Shown: one piece after another, positions 15,301-25,573 of the stretch
Layout: every line of letters starts with the position of its first letter
Numbering within the stretch: position 1 is the first letter of the stretch
Source: Cryobacterium algoritolerans
GTDB lineage: Bacteria; Actinomycetota; Actinomycetes; Actinomycetales; Microbacteriaceae
Direction: 5' to 3'
Assembly (NCBI RefSeq): GCF_004402785.1
Contig: NZ_SOFP01000047.1
Location: 62,001-126,000, forward strand
DNA: 64,000 nucleotides
Notes under the pieces: model-generated
What the model saw: only the letters and a program-made list of their open reading frames with translations
What the model was told of the DNA's origin: nothing
The model's database searches: none
Made by a program: the position numbers and the translations under genes

Positions 15301-15320
15301 AGATCGGAACTCGACGTCGA
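15301..15320 (-). repeat. ychF-3'-end repeat, copy G (degenerate)
   Basis: Minus strand GACGTCGAGTTCCGATCTGG reads DVEFRSG, against DVVEFRFNV at the end of ychF 46 bp away. Because it is so close to the real ychF end and shares only about 12 bases, it is either an eroded repeat copy or chance; the same orientation and phase favour a relic. Confidence 0.35.
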
Positions 15321-15365
15321 TCCACATCGGAAAAAGAAGCTATAACTGCAGGTCAGAGGCATTTT

Positions 15366-16439
15366 TCAAACATTGAACCGGAATTCAACCACGTCGCCGT
15401 CCTGCATGACGTACTCCTTGCCCTCGATCCGGGCCTTGCCCTTCGAGCGGGCCTCGGCGATGGAACCGGCGGCGACCAGGTCGTCGAAGGAGAAGACCTC
15501 GGCCTTGATGAAGCCCTTCTGGAAGTCGGTGTGGATGACGCCGGCGGCCTGCGGGGCGGTCCAGCCCTTGTGGATCGTCCAGGCGCGGGTTTCCTTCGGG
15601 CCGGCGGTCAGGTAGGTCTGCAGGCCGAGGGTGTCGAAGCCGATCCGGGCGAGCTGGTCGAGGCCGCTCTCGGCCTGGCCGGTCGACGCCAGCATCTCGG
15701 CGGCGTCCTCGGCGTCGAGCTCGCTGAGCTCCGATTCGAGCTTCGCGTCGAGGAACACGGCGTTGGCCGGGGCGACGAGCGCGGCCAGCACGGCCAGCTT
15801 GTCGGCATCCTGCAACACGTCTTCGTCGACGTTGAACACGTAGATGAACGGCTTGGCGGTGAGCAGCCCAAGTTCCCTGATCGGTTCGATATCGAGGGTC
15901 GCGGAGGACAGCGGCTGGCCGGCGTCGAGCACGGCCTGCGCCTTGAGCGCGGTCTCGAGCACGATCGGGGGCATCTTGCGACCCTTGACCTCCTTCTCAA
16001 AGCGCGTGATGGCTTTATCGAGGGTCTGCAGGTCGGCGAGGATGAGCTCGGTGTTGATGGTCTCCATGTCGCCGGCCGGGTTGACCGCGCCATCGACGTG
16101 CACCACGTCGGGGTCGGCGAAACCGCGGATGACCTGCGCGATGGCGTCCGCCTCACGGATGTTGGCGAGGAACTTGTTGCCGAGGCCCTCACCCTCGCTC
16201 GCGCCGCGCACGATCCCGGCGATGTCGACGAACGACACGGGAGCCGGCAGCAGCCGTTCGCTGCCGAAGATCGAGGCGAGCGCCGCCAGCCGGGAGTCCG
16301 GCAGGTTGACGATGCCCACGTTCGGCTCGATCGTGGCGAACGGGTAGTTCGCCGCCAGCACGTTGTTCTTGGTCAACGCGTTGAAGAGGGTGGACTTGCC
16401 GACATTGGGCAGTCCGACGATTGCAATAGTAAGAGCCAC
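15366..16439 (-). CDS. ychF: Redox-regulated ATPase/GTPase YchF
   Basis: 357 residues, full length for YchF. GTG start followed by ALTIAIVGLPNVGKSTLFNA (P-loop), then FVDIAGIVRGASEGEGLGNK (G3) and NVDE in place of NKxD, which gives the family its ATP preference. The C-terminal TGS domain ends VMQDGDVVEFRFNV-stop. YchF is a ribosome-associated ATPase involved in stress response. The open frame continues far upstream but that part is antisense to rmuC and the exonuclease. Its last 8 codons recur as direct repeats through the downstream island, so its 3' end is a likely attachment site. Confidence 0.95.
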   Translation of the reverse strand: MALTIAIVGLPNVGKSTLFNALTKNNVLAANYPFATIEPNVGIVNLPDSRLAALASIFGSERLLPAPVSFVDIAGIVRGASEGEGLGNKFLANIREADAIAQVIRGFADPDVVHVDGAVNPAGDMETINTELILADLQTLDKAITRFEKEVKGRKMPPIVLETALKAQAVLDAGQPLSSATLDIEPIRELGLLTAKPFIYVFNVDEDVLQDADKLAVLAALVAPANAVFLDAKLESELSELDAEDAAEMLASTGQAESGLDQLARIGFDTLGLQTYLTAGPKETRAWTIHKGWTAPQAAGVIHTDFQKGFIKAEVFSFDDLVAAGSIAEARSKGKARIEGKEYVMQDGDVVEFRFNV

Positions 16440-16523
16440 GAGAGTCCATCGTACCGGCTGGGCCCGGTGCCGCGCTCTGACGCCGAGGGAAGACGTGTCG
16501 GCGGTCCGTGAGAGCATGAAGGG

Positions 16524-17147
16524 GTGCCAGTCAATTTCACAGCCATCGACTTCGAGACCGCAAACTCTTCGGGTGCTTCGGCCTGTTCGGTCGGACTGGT
16601 GAAGGTTCGGGACGGGATCGTGGTCGACCGGGTCGGCTGGTTCATCCGGCCCGCTCCCGGGCACGACGCGTTCCTCGAGTGGAATATCAAGATCCACGGC
16701 ATCCGTCCGTCGGATGTCGTCGATGCGGCAACCTGGGCCGAGCAGCTTCCCGACCTGGTCGCGTTCGCCGACGGCGACCATCTCGTCGCCCACAACGCCG
16801 GCTTCGACCTCGGCGTCATCAAGACGTCGTCCACGGTCGCCGGCCTTGCCGTTCCTGACTTCACCTACGTCTGCAGCCTCCAAGTTGCCCGGCGCACGTA
16901 CCAACTCGATTCCTACCGGCTGCCCGTGGCCGCGATGGCGGCCGGGTTCGAGGGGTTCGCTCACCACGACGCCCTCGCCGACGCCGAAGCGTGCGCGGCG
17001 ATCATGATCCACGCGGCTGGGCGGCACGATGCCGACACCCTCGAAGAGCTGGCCCGCATCTCCGGGGTCGGGATCGGGGCCATCGGCCCGATCGCCACCA
17101 AGGAGAAGGCGGCCACGCACGGCCCGATGGCCCTCAACCAGCCGTAG
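16524..17147 (+). CDS. 3'-5' exonuclease, DnaQ-like (DEDD family)
   Basis: 207 residues from a GTG following AAGGG. FTAIDFETANSSGASACSVG is Exo I (DFET), HNAGFDLGVI is Exo II, and HHDALADAEACAAIMI is Exo III of the DEDDh type with the catalytic His. The protein lacks a polymerase III epsilon C-terminal peptide, so it is more likely a stand-alone proofreading or repair exonuclease; some members carry a BRCT domain, which is not seen here. It is divergent from ychF with an 84-bp gap. Confidence 0.85.
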   Translation: MPVNFTAIDFETANSSGASACSVGLVKVRDGIVVDRVGWFIRPAPGHDAFLEWNIKIHGIRPSDVVDAATWAEQLPDLVAFADGDHLVAHNAGFDLGVIKTSSTVAGLAVPDFTYVCSLQVARRTYQLDSYRLPVAAMAAGFEGFAHHDALADAEACAAIMIHAAGRHDADTLEELARISGVGIGAIGPIATKEKAATHGPMALNQP

Positions 17148-17264
17148 CGCGTCGAAACGCGCCGGCCTGTACTGAAGAAGTGAGTGCAGGCTGCAGAGTG
17201 CGTGCTCGACGCGCGGCGGGCGGCGCTGGCCGGCGATGTCGGTGGTCGCTGGCAGAGTAGGGGT

Positions 17265-18623
17265 ATGGATCCCTGGCTCACACTCCTTCTCGGCATTGCC
17301 CTCGGGGCGCTGCTCGGTGCCCTCTGCGCGGTGGCCCTCCTGCAGCGGCGCGGAACGGCCGCGAGCAACGGCGCCCCGGTAGAGGACCCCGCCGTTCTCG
17401 AGGCGCGGCACCAGGTGGCGCTTGCCCAGTTGCGCTCCTCCGAAGCCGCCGTGTCGGCCATCCTGCGGGAGGAACTCGCGTCGGTGCAGGCCACGACGGA
17501 TGCCCTCCGCGAGCAACTCGGCGAAGCCCAGCACCGGGCGCGGGAGGTTGACGACCGCCAGCGCGAAGAGACCGCCGCGCGCACCGAACGCGAGCAGCGC
17601 GAAAGTACCGTGCTGCAGGCCCTCGCGCCGGTGCGGGAGAGCCTGCACGACATGCAGAAAAAGGTCTCCGAACTGGAAGCGCAGCGCAGCGTGCAGCACG
17701 GCGAGCTCAGCCAGCAGCTTCGCAGCGCCACCGAGTCCGAAGAACGCCTGCGCAGCACCGCCGAGTCCCTGGCGTCCGCCCTGCGCGCCAATAACACCCG
17801 CGGGGTGTGGGGCGAGACCCAGCTGCGCAGCGTGGTCGAGGCCGCCGGCCTGATCGAACGCGTCGACTTCGACGTGCAGTCGAGCATCACCTCAGATGCC
17901 GGGGCCGGTCGCCCCGACATGGTCGTGCACCTGCCCGGCGGGAAGAACATCGCGGTCGACGCCAAGGTGCCTTTCACCGCGTTCCTGGAGGCGAGTCAGA
18001 TTCCGGCGACCGCGACCGGTGCGGAGGGCGCCCGGCGCACGACACTCCTGGCGGCCCACGTGAAGGCCGTTCGCGACCACATCACCACCCTCGGCGGCAA
18101 GGCGTACTGGCAGGGCCTCGAGGCATCCCCCGAAATCGTCATCGCGTTCATTCCCAGCGAGTCCCTGGTGTCGAGCGCCCTCGAGGCCGACCCGTCCATC
18201 ATGGAGTTCGCCTTCTCCAAGCGGGTCGCCCTGGCTTCGCCGGTCACACTCTGGTCGGTGCTGAAGACGGTCGCGTTCACCTGGCAACAAGACGTGCTCA
18301 CTCACGACGCGAAGGTGCTCTTCGACCTCAGCCGGGAACTCTATGGCCGGCTGTCGACCACGGCGACGCATATCGAGAAGCTGGGCCGGTCGATCGAGCG
18401 CACAGTGAAGGACTACAACGGCTTCGTCGGCTCGATGGAACGCCAGGTGCTGCCGACCGCTCGCAAACTAAACGCCCTCGACGAGTCGAAGGTGTTGGCT
18501 CCGCTGGCCGCCATCGAGGAGAGCACCCGGGAGCTGGCCGCCTGGGAGTTCGTGGCCGAACTGGAAGCCGTGGAACGGGACGCTGCCGAACTCGAAACGG
18601 CCCGCACCGACAACGTCCGCTGA
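17265..18623 (+). CDS. rmuC: DNA recombination protein RmuC
   Basis: 452 residues. An N-terminal membrane anchor (WLTLLLGIALGALLGALCAV) is followed by a long coiled coil rich in Glu/Gln/Arg (about 40-185). The PD-(D/E)xK-like nuclease core follows: NNTRGVWGETQLRSVVEAAG, PDMVVHLPGGKNIAVDAKVP, then VRDHITTLGGKAYWQGLEAS and FIPSESLVSSALEADPSIME, all RmuC hallmarks. RmuC limits inverted-repeat-associated rearrangements. ATG at 17265 is preferred over an upstream in-frame start because it gives the membrane anchor at the N terminus. Confidence 0.92.
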   Translation: MDPWLTLLLGIALGALLGALCAVALLQRRGTAASNGAPVEDPAVLEARHQVALAQLRSSEAAVSAILREELASVQATTDALREQLGEAQHRAREVDDRQREETAARTEREQRESTVLQALAPVRESLHDMQKKVSELEAQRSVQHGELSQQLRSATESEERLRSTAESLASALRANNTRGVWGETQLRSVVEAAGLIERVDFDVQSSITSDAGAGRPDMVVHLPGGKNIAVDAKVPFTAFLEASQIPATATGAEGARRTTLLAAHVKAVRDHITTLGGKAYWQGLEASPEIVIAFIPSESLVSSALEADPSIMEFAFSKRVALASPVTLWSVLKTVAFTWQQDVLTHDAKVLFDLSRELYGRLSTTATHIEKLGRSIERTVKDYNGFVGSMERQVLPTARKLNALDESKVLAPLAAIEESTRELAAWEFVAELEAVERDAAELETARTDNVR

Positions 18624-18669
18624 CGACCAGGACGGTCACGGCCGGTCACGGCCCGCGACGTCTGTTACG

Positions 18670-18701
18670 ACGAGAGTCGCCGTTCGCACGGCGACTCTCG
18701 T
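18670..18701. terminator. Bidirectional terminator hairpin between rmuC and glpX
   Basis: A perfect 13-bp stem ACGAGAGTCGCCG / CGGCGACTCTCGT with loop TTCGCA, followed by TTGTT on the plus strand and AACA on the other side. It lies between the convergent stops of rmuC (18623) and glpX (18746), the expected place for a shared terminator. Confidence 0.75.
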
Positions 18702-18745
18702 TGTTCACGGTGACACCCGGCAGGCAGGCCGCCGGGGACTGGAGC

Positions 18746-19732
18746 CTAGAGCCACTTCGAAGCGAGATGCTCCGCGATCACCCGGCGGGTGGTGCCGGAC
18801 TTCGACCGCATCACGATGCTCTCGGTGCGGATGATCGGCCCCATGCGGCGCACGCCGTCAACGAGTCCGCCATCGGTCACGCCGGTCGCTACGAAGAACG
18901 TGTTGTCGCCGCTGACCATGTCCTCCAGCTCGAGCAGTTTGTCAATGTCGAGTCCGGCCGCGATTCCGCCCGCCCGCTCCGCGTCGTCCTTCGGGGCGAG
19001 GCGGCCCTGCATATAGCCGCCGATGGCCTTCAGCGCGCACGCGGTGGTGATGCCCTCTGGGCTGCCGCCGATGCCGACGCACATATCGATGCGCGTTTCC
19101 CAGCGGGCCGCGTTGATCCCGCCGGCGACGTCGCCGTCGCTCATCAACCGGGTGCCGGCGCCGGCGCTGCGGATCTCGTCGATCAGGCCGGCGTGGCGGG
19201 GCCGGTCGAGCACGGCGAGGACCATCTCGCCGACCGGCTTGCCGGTCTTCTGGGACAGGGAACGGATGTTGTCCCCGATCGACTGATCGAGGCTGACGAC
19301 CCCGCGGCCGGCGCCTCCGGTGACGATCTTGTCCATGTAGAACACGGATGACGCGTCGAGCATGGTCCCGCGGGACGAGACCGCGATGACGGAGAGTGCG
19401 TTCTGGCGTCCGGCTGCGGTGAGGCTCGTGCCGTCGATCGGGTCGACGGCGATGTCGCAGGCCGGGCCGCGGCCGTTGCCGACCCGTTCACCGTTGAAGA
19501 GCATCGGGGCTTCGTCTTTTTCGCCCTCGCCGATGACGATGAGGCCATCGAAGTTGACGGTGCCGAGGAAGACACGCATGGCGTCGACGGCCGCCTTGTC
19601 TGCGGCGTTCTTGTCGCCGCGGCCGATGAACGGAACCGCGCGAATCGCGGCCGCCTCGGTCGCGCGCACCAGCTCCATGGCCAGGTTTCGGTCGGGATGG
19701 GTGAAATTGGGGGCGATTTCGGGGCTGTTCAC
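18746..19732 (-). CDS. glpX: Fructose-1,6-bisphosphatase class II
   Basis: 328 residues from a GTG with GGAAGGA upstream. GEGEKDEAPM (68-77) and DPIDGTS (97-103) are the metal- and phosphate-binding motifs of GlpX-type, lithium-sensitive phosphatases; later ARPRHAGLIDEIR-like and GGSPEGITTACALKAIGGYM segments are also conserved. It hydrolyses fructose-1,6-bisphosphate in gluconeogenesis. It is divergent from the class II aldolase that makes the same substrate. The open frame continues 15 codons upstream without conservation. Confidence 0.95.
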   Translation of the reverse strand: MNSPEIAPNFTHPDRNLAMELVRATEAAAIRAVPFIGRGDKNAADKAAVDAMRVFLGTVNFDGLIVIGEGEKDEAPMLFNGERVGNGRGPACDIAVDPIDGTSLTAAGRQNALSVIAVSSRGTMLDASSVFYMDKIVTGGAGRGVVSLDQSIGDNIRSLSQKTGKPVGEMVLAVLDRPRHAGLIDEIRSAGAGTRLMSDGDVAGGINAARWETRIDMCVGIGGSPEGITTACALKAIGGYMQGRLAPKDDAERAGGIAAGLDIDKLLELEDMVSGDNTFFVATGVTDGGLVDGVRRMGPIIRTESIVMRSKSGTTRRVIAEHLASKWL

Positions 19733-19922
19733 AGATGGTCCTTCCCGGACGAAGAGTGCGGCAGTGGCGTGACCCATCTTTGGGCCGGCGCTGGTCGACC
19801 AGCGCTGCCGCCTTCAGCCTAGCGCCCGGTGATCCCGATCCAGCCTCAGGGTCTCGTACGCCCGGCGACCCTCCCTCGGTAGTATTGAAGGACCGAAACG
19901 GTTCAACCGAGGAGACACAACA

Positions 19923-20948
<1,026 letters not shown>

Positions 20949-20956
20949 CACCCGGG

Positions 20957-21514
20957 ATGACGATGGCCGAGAATCCTCTGTCCACACCAGCGGGGACCCC
21001 GCCCGAGGATTCCCGGCCACGCCCGCAATACGGCGAACTGGCACCGGAGGGCTGGAGCTGGACTCCCTCCCCCGACGCGGCCTCACCGGCGGTTCCGCCG
21101 GCCACGCCGGCCACGCCCGGCCCGAACCAGGCGGCCCAACCCCGCGGCGGCGTTCCCGCTTGGGACCGACCGTTGACCCTTGCCCTGCTTGTCTTCGGGC
21201 TCCTGGCCACCTTCTTCGCGGTCGGAGTGCTCGGCGCCCTCCCTCAAGCCGTGCAAATGCTGTACACGCAGCAGGACCTCGGGGATTACACCCCCGCCCC
21301 CTCGGTGGCCGGGCTGATCACCGCCGGCAGCATCACCGAGGCCGTGGTCTGGCTGGCCGCCGCAGCCGGCGCGATCCTGTTACTCGTCCGTGGCAAGCGG
21401 GCGTTCTACCTGCCGCTGATCGGAGCCGTCGTCGCCTTCGTCGTCATCTTCGTGTTCATGTCGGTCATCCTGGCCACCGACCCGACGTTGCTCAACTTCT
21501 ACAGCCAGCCGTAA
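20957..21514 (+). CDS. DUF6264 family membrane protein
   Basis: 185 residues. The first 70 are Pro/Ala rich and disordered, including QYGELAPEGWSWTP, a motif typical of this actinobacterial family. Three to four membrane spans follow: LTLALLVFGLLATFFAVGVL, SITEAVVWLAAAAGAILLLV and FYLPLIGAVVAFVVIFVFMS. Function unknown. It begins 9 bp after the fba stop, so it is probably cotranscribed. The start may be ATG 20957 or 20963. Confidence 0.75.
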   Translation: MTMAENPLSTPAGTPPEDSRPRPQYGELAPEGWSWTPSPDAASPAVPPATPATPGPNQAAQPRGGVPAWDRPLTLALLVFGLLATFFAVGVLGALPQAVQMLYTQQDLGDYTPAPSVAGLITAGSITEAVVWLAAAAGAILLLVRGKRAFYLPLIGAVVAFVVIFVFMSVILATDPTLLNFYSQP

Positions 21515-21571
21515 CCCAGCCACCCTGACCGAGCCGGCCCCGTCCGGCCGGTGTGAGTCGGCCGCCGTCGC

Positions 21572-22648
21572 CTACTCGTCGGAAGTCATCCGTCCGCCGA
21601 GCCCACGGGCGTCCGTGTTGCCGGCAAGATCCTTGCGCAGTTCCTTCGGCAGCGAGAACAACAGGTCTTCCTCGGCCGTCTTGATCTCCTCGACGTTGCC
21701 GTAGCCGGCATCCTCAAGCGCCGCGAGCAATTCGTGCACCAATTCCTCCGGCACGGATGCCCCACTCGTCACACCGACGGTGACCACACCGTCGAGCCAC
21801 TCCTGCCTGACCTCGCTGGCGTAGTCCACCCGGTAGGCGGCCCGGGCGCCATATTCCAGCGCCACCTCGACCAGACGCACCGAGTTGGACGAATTCGCCG
21901 AACCGACCACGATCACAAGGTCGGAGTCCTCGGCGATCTTCTTGATCGCCACCTGCCGGTTCTGGGTGGCGTAGCAGATGTCGTCGCTCGGCGGGTCCTG
22001 CAGCAGAGGGAAGCGCGCCCGCAGGCGGCGCACGGTTTCCATGGTCTCGTCCACGCTGAGCGTGGTCTGCGAGAGCCAGACGACTTTCTCCGGGTTGCGC
22101 ACCTGGATCGTGTCGGCTTCGTCGGGGCTGCCGACGAGGGTGGTGTGCTCCGGGGCCTCACCAGCGGTGCCTTCGACCTCCTCATGGCCCTCGTGGCCGA
22201 TCAGGAGGATCTCGAAGTCGTCCCTGGCGAAGCGCACGGCCTCGCGGTGCACCTTGGTCACCAGCGGGCAGGTCGCGTCGATCGCGAGCAGGCCCCGGTC
22301 GGCGGCGGCGCCCACGACAGCCGGCGAGACGCCGTGGGCGCTGAAAACAATGTGGGAGCCGGTGGGGACCTCGTCGACCTCCTCGACGAAGATGGCGCCC
22401 TTCGTCTCCAGTTCGGAGACGACGTGCACGTTGTGCACGATCTGCTTGCGCACGTACACGGGCGCGCCGTACAGCTCGAGGGCCTTCTCCACCGCGATCA
22501 CGGCGCGATCCACGCCGGCGCAATAGCCGCGCGGGGCGGCCAGCAGCACCCGCTTCACTCCGTTGACGGGGGTATCCTTGAGCCTGTTGCGTGCGCTCGG
22601 GATACGTGGCATGCCCAGGCCGATTACGGGCGAATCCGTACTAATCAT
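21572..22648 (-). CDS. ispH: 4-hydroxy-3-methylbut-2-enyl diphosphate reductase
   Basis: 358 residues. [20 protein letters not shown] holds the first iron-sulfur Cys, [19 protein letters not shown] the second and [11 protein letters not shown] the third; [21 protein letters not shown] and [14 protein letters not shown] are active-site motifs. IspH catalyses the last step of the MEP isoprenoid pathway, using a 4Fe-4S cluster. The ATG at 22648 is preferred; a GTG immediately upstream is also in frame. Divergent from xseA with 49 bp between. Confidence 0.96.
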   Translation of the reverse strand: MISTDSPVIGLGMPRIPSARNRLKDTPVNGVKRVLLAAPRGYCAGVDRAVIAVEKALELYGAPVYVRKQIVHNVHVVSELETKGAIFVEEVDEVPTGSHIVFSAHGVSPAVVGAAADRGLLAIDATCPLVTKVHREAVRFARDDFEILLIGHEGHEEVEGTAGEAPEHTTLVGSPDEADTIQVRNPEKVVWLSQTTLSVDETMETVRRLRARFPLLQDPPSDDICYATQNRQVAIKKIAEDSDLVIVVGSANSSNSVRLVEVALEYGARAAYRVDYASEVRQEWLDGVVTVGVTSGASVPEELVHELLAALEDAGYGNVEEIKTAEEDLLFSLPKELRKDLAGNTDARGLGGRMTSDE

Positions 22649-22697
22649 CACGCTGCCAGTCTAAGCGTGCCGCGCTGGAGCTCTCTGGGAGGAACGA

Positions 22698-23930
22698 TTG
22701 AAGCAGGATGCACCCCCCACCGCCCTGACCCCGTGGCCGGTCGCGCTGCTGGCGAACAAGATCCGCGGGTATATCGAACGGCTCGGCACCGCCTGGGTTG
22801 AGGGCGAGATCACCCAGTGGGGCGTCAGCGGCGGGAACGTCTACGGCAAACTCAAGGACCTGACCGAGGACGCCACCGTCGGCTTCACCGTGTGGTCCTC
22901 CGTGAAGGCCAGGCTCACCGACGAATTCACACAGGGTGACCGGGTGATCGCCCTGGTCAAACCGAACTACTGGATCAAGGGTGGCACGCTCACCATGCAG
23001 GTGTTCGAGCTGCGCCAGGTGGGCCTTGGCGACATGCTCGAGCGGCTTGAGCGGCTGCGCAAGCAGCTCGCCGGCGAGGGCCTGTTCGACGCCTCCCACA
23101 AGGTGCCGCTCCCCTTCCTTCCACACTGCATCGGCCTGGTCACCGGCAAGGACTCCGACGCGGAGAAGGACGTCATCCGGAACGCCCAGCTGCGCTGGCC
23201 GGCCGTGAACTTCACCATCGCCTACGCCGCGATGCAGGGCGACCGGATGGTGAACGAGGTGACCGCAGCCATCCAGGCCCTTGACGCCGACCCCGAGGTC
23301 GATGTGATCATTGTGGCGCGCGGCGGCGGCGACTTCCAGAACCTGCTCGGCTTCAGCGACGAGAAGGTGGTTCGCGCGGCCGCGGCCTGTGCAACGCCGC
23401 TGGTCAGCGCGATCGGCCACGAGGCCGACCGGCCGCTGCTCGACGAGGTCGCCGACCTGCGCGCGTCGACGCCGACGGATGCCGCCAAGCGCGTGGTGCC
23501 CGACGTCTCTGACGAGCTCAACCGGGTGCAGCAGGCGCGCGCCCGGATCAGCACCCGCCTGACCGGAATCATCGCCACCGAAATCGACCGGATCGACCAG
23601 CTCCGCTCCCGCCCCGTACTCAGTTCCCGGGATTGGATCATCGACTCCCGCGCCGAGGACCTCACCCGCTACGTTGCCCGAGGCACCGAGCTGGTGGACC
23701 GGGTCGTTGAGCGGGCAGGCGCCGCGATCGGAGACCTGCGCTCCCAGCTGCGCGCCCTGTCGCCCCAGGGCACGCTCGACCGCGGCTACGCCATCGTGCA
23801 GCTCCCCGACGGCCACGTCCTGCGCCGCCCCGACCAGGCCCCGGCCGCCACGAAACTCCTGATCACCGTCGCCGACGGCACAGTGTCGGCCACCGCCGAC
23901 GACACCGCCGACCTGATCGCGTCGAATTAG
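22698..23930 (+). CDS. xseA: Exodeoxyribonuclease VII large subunit
   Basis: 410 residues from TTG, with GGGAGGAACGA just upstream. The N-terminal OB fold includes [20 protein letters not shown]; the catalytic domain includes [39 protein letters not shown] and [20 protein letters not shown]; the C terminus has [18 protein letters not shown]. Together with XseB it degrades single-stranded DNA. One base separates it from xseB. Confidence 0.95.
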   Translation: MKQDAPPTALTPWPVALLANKIRGYIERLGTAWVEGEITQWGVSGGNVYGKLKDLTEDATVGFTVWSSVKARLTDEFTQGDRVIALVKPNYWIKGGTLTMQVFELRQVGLGDMLERLERLRKQLAGEGLFDASHKVPLPFLPHCIGLVTGKDSDAEKDVIRNAQLRWPAVNFTIAYAAMQGDRMVNEVTAAIQALDADPEVDVIIVARGGGDFQNLLGFSDEKVVRAAAACATPLVSAIGHEADRPLLDEVADLRASTPTDAAKRVVPDVSDELNRVQQARARISTRLTGIIATEIDRIDQLRSRPVLSSRDWIIDSRAEDLTRYVARGTELVDRVVERAGAAIGDLRSQLRALSPQGTLDRGYAIVQLPDGHVLRRPDQAPAATKLLITVADGTVSATADDTADLIASN

Positions 23931-23931
23931 A

Positions 23932-24174
23932 ATGGATGCCATGACCTCGCCCGCAGACGACCTTTCCGCGCTGAGCTACGAACAGGCCAGGGACGAACTC
24001 GTGCGCGTGGTGAACGCCCTCGAGCAGGGATCCTCGACGCTGGAGGAGTCGCTCGCGCTCTGGGAGCGCGGTGAAGCACTGGCCCGTCGCTGTGAGGAGT
24101 GGCTGATTGGAGCGAAGGCGAGGCTGGACTCCGCGCGCGCCGGCCAGGCCGACACCGCCGCATCCGCAGGATGA
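23932..24174 (+). CDS. xseB: Exodeoxyribonuclease VII small subunit
   Basis: 80 residues, the usual size. [40 protein letters not shown] and [12 protein letters not shown] are the diagnostic helices. ATG 23932 or 23941. The stop overlaps the next start (ATGA at 24171). Confidence 0.95.
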   Translation: MDAMTSPADDLSALSYEQARDELVRVVNALEQGSSTLEESLALWERGEALARRCEEWLIGAKARLDSARAGQADTAASAG

Positions 24175-24836
24175 GCGCCGCCAAACGCGCACCACGCGTC
24201 GTCGCTGAACTCGGTCGCCCGGAGACCCCGGAGGAGACCCGGAATCGGCTGGCCGAGAACTCCCGCGTTTATCGGGCACGGAAGACCGTGAACAACCTGG
24301 TGCTGTCGTTGCTGGTGACCGTCGGCGCCGTGATCGTGCTGGTGCTGCTCGTGCCGCGCAGCGAGGCCCCGCTGGACCGTCCGGTCGACTTCGCCACGGT
24401 GGCCGGGCAGGTGCAGACCGGGATCGACGAACCGCTTCTGGTACCGGATCTCCCCGCCGGCTGGCGGGCCAACGCCGCCCAGTGGCGCCTGGGCGGCTCC
24501 GACAAGATCCCATCTTGGTACATCGGCCTGCTCACCCCGGGAAACGAGTTCATCGGACTCACCCAGGGTCTCGGCGCGAACCCGTCCTGGGTCTCGGCGC
24601 AGTTGAAGAACGCTCCGCCCACCGGCACCGTCTTCATCGACGGCGTCACCTGGGACGTCTACCGCAACAGGGCCCCGGAGAAGGACCGCGGCAACTTCGA
24701 CTATGCCCTCGTCACGACGGCCGGAACGAGCTCCTACCTGCTCGTCGGAACGGCCTCAAAGGCCGAATTCGCCGAGCTCGCGGCCGTACTGGCCGCCCAG
24801 ATCAACGCCAACGCCCATACCAACGGAGCACGGTGA
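24171..24836 (+). CDS. DUF4245 domain membrane-anchored protein
   Basis: 221 residues. A short cytoplasmic N terminus with [20 protein letters not shown] leads into one membrane span, then an extracytoplasmic domain with [39 protein letters not shown] and GVTWDVYRN, characteristic of DUF4245. Function unknown. It is embedded in a coupled xseA-xseB-DUF4245-carbonic anhydrase unit by ATGA-type overlaps at both ends, an arrangement common in actinobacteria. Confidence 0.88.
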   Translation: MSAAKRAPRVVAELGRPETPEETRNRLAENSRVYRARKTVNNLVLSLLVTVGAVIVLVLLVPRSEAPLDRPVDFATVAGQVQTGIDEPLLVPDLPAGWRANAAQWRLGGSDKIPSWYIGLLTPGNEFIGLTQGLGANPSWVSAQLKNAPPTGTVFIDGVTWDVYRNRAPEKDRGNFDYALVTTAGTSSYLLVGTASKAEFAELAAVLAAQINANAHTNGAR

Positions 24837-25489
24837 TGATCGGGAGCGACGGACACGAATCCACGCCGGCCAGGGTCTGGAACGAACTCCAGCGCGGCAA
24901 CGAGCGCTTCGTCAACGGCGAGCCGCGACATCCGCGACAGGACGTGGACCGACGGGCCGAGATCGCCTTCGTGCAGACCCCTGACGCGGCCCTATTCGGC
25001 TGCAGCGACTCGCGCCTGGCCGCGGAGATCATCTTCGACAAGGGCCTGGGCGACCTGTTCGTCGTGCGCAACGCCGGCCAGGTCATTTCGGATTCGGTTC
25101 TCGGCTCGCTCGAGTACGCCGTGGCGGTGCTGCGAGTGCCGCTCATCCTCGTGCTCGGCCATGACGGGTGCGGCGCCGTGCGTGCCGCCATCGACTCGCA
25201 GGCGCCCGACGCCCGGCCGTTGCCCGTGCACATCGCGAAGATCATCGAGAAGATCGTGCCGGCGGTGCGCCGGGTGAGCGGGGTAACGGATGCGGCGCCG
25301 ATCGACCCGCATACCGTCGACGCCCTCGCCGTCGGCCGGGAACACCTGCGTGACACGGTCGCCGAGCTCCTCCAGCGTTCGGAGATGATCAGCACCGCCG
25401 TCGCAGAAGGTACATTGGCTATCGTCGGGGCGAACTACCGGTTACTCGAGGGCCGGGCCGTGCCCGACATCGTTGTCGGCGTGGTCTGA
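24836..25489 (+). CDS. Beta-carbonic anhydrase
   Basis: 217 residues. FGCSDSR (C56, D58, R60) and GHDGCGAV (His about 110, Cys about 113) supply the zinc ligands and the Asp-Arg dyad of beta-carbonic anhydrases; FVVRNAGQVISDSVLGSLEY is also conserved. It interconverts CO2 and bicarbonate in the cytoplasm. The start codon overlaps the DUF4245 stop; a GTG one codon upstream is equally possible. Confidence 0.92.
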   Translation: MIGSDGHESTPARVWNELQRGNERFVNGEPRHPRQDVDRRAEIAFVQTPDAALFGCSDSRLAAEIIFDKGLGDLFVVRNAGQVISDSVLGSLEYAVAVLRVPLILVLGHDGCGAVRAAIDSQAPDARPLPVHIAKIIEKIVPAVRRVSGVTDAAPIDPHTVDALAVGREHLRDTVAELLQRSEMISTAVAEGTLAIVGANYRLLEGRAVPDIVVGVV

Positions 25490-25573
25490 TCCGCGCGGTC
25501 CGCCGCGCGTGGCCCCGTCGTGACCTGATGTTTTCCCCGCTCCCCGTTTCACAATCGAAAGGTAATACACACC

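Larger units (their letters stand above)
8516..15365. mobile_element. ychF-associated cassette-like accessory island
   Basis: A 6.8-kb region between DUF2277 and the ychF stop codon. It holds small accessory genes, mostly on the minus strand like ychF, and decayed fragments. It is punctuated by direct repeats at 8650, 9548, 10643, 12383, 13351 (degenerate) and 15301 (degenerate), all in the same orientation and all resembling the last codons of ychF (VEFRFNV-stop). Base composition is visibly more AT-rich and codon bias weaker than in the flanks. No integrase, resolvase or complete transposase gene is present. I interpret it as serial site-specific insertions at the ychF 3' end. Confidence 0.65.

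Noticed and set aside
16440-17699. N-terminal extension of ychF to 777 residues
   Set aside because: The extension is antisense to the exonuclease and rmuC genes and has no YchF homology; the family starts at the GTG at 16439.
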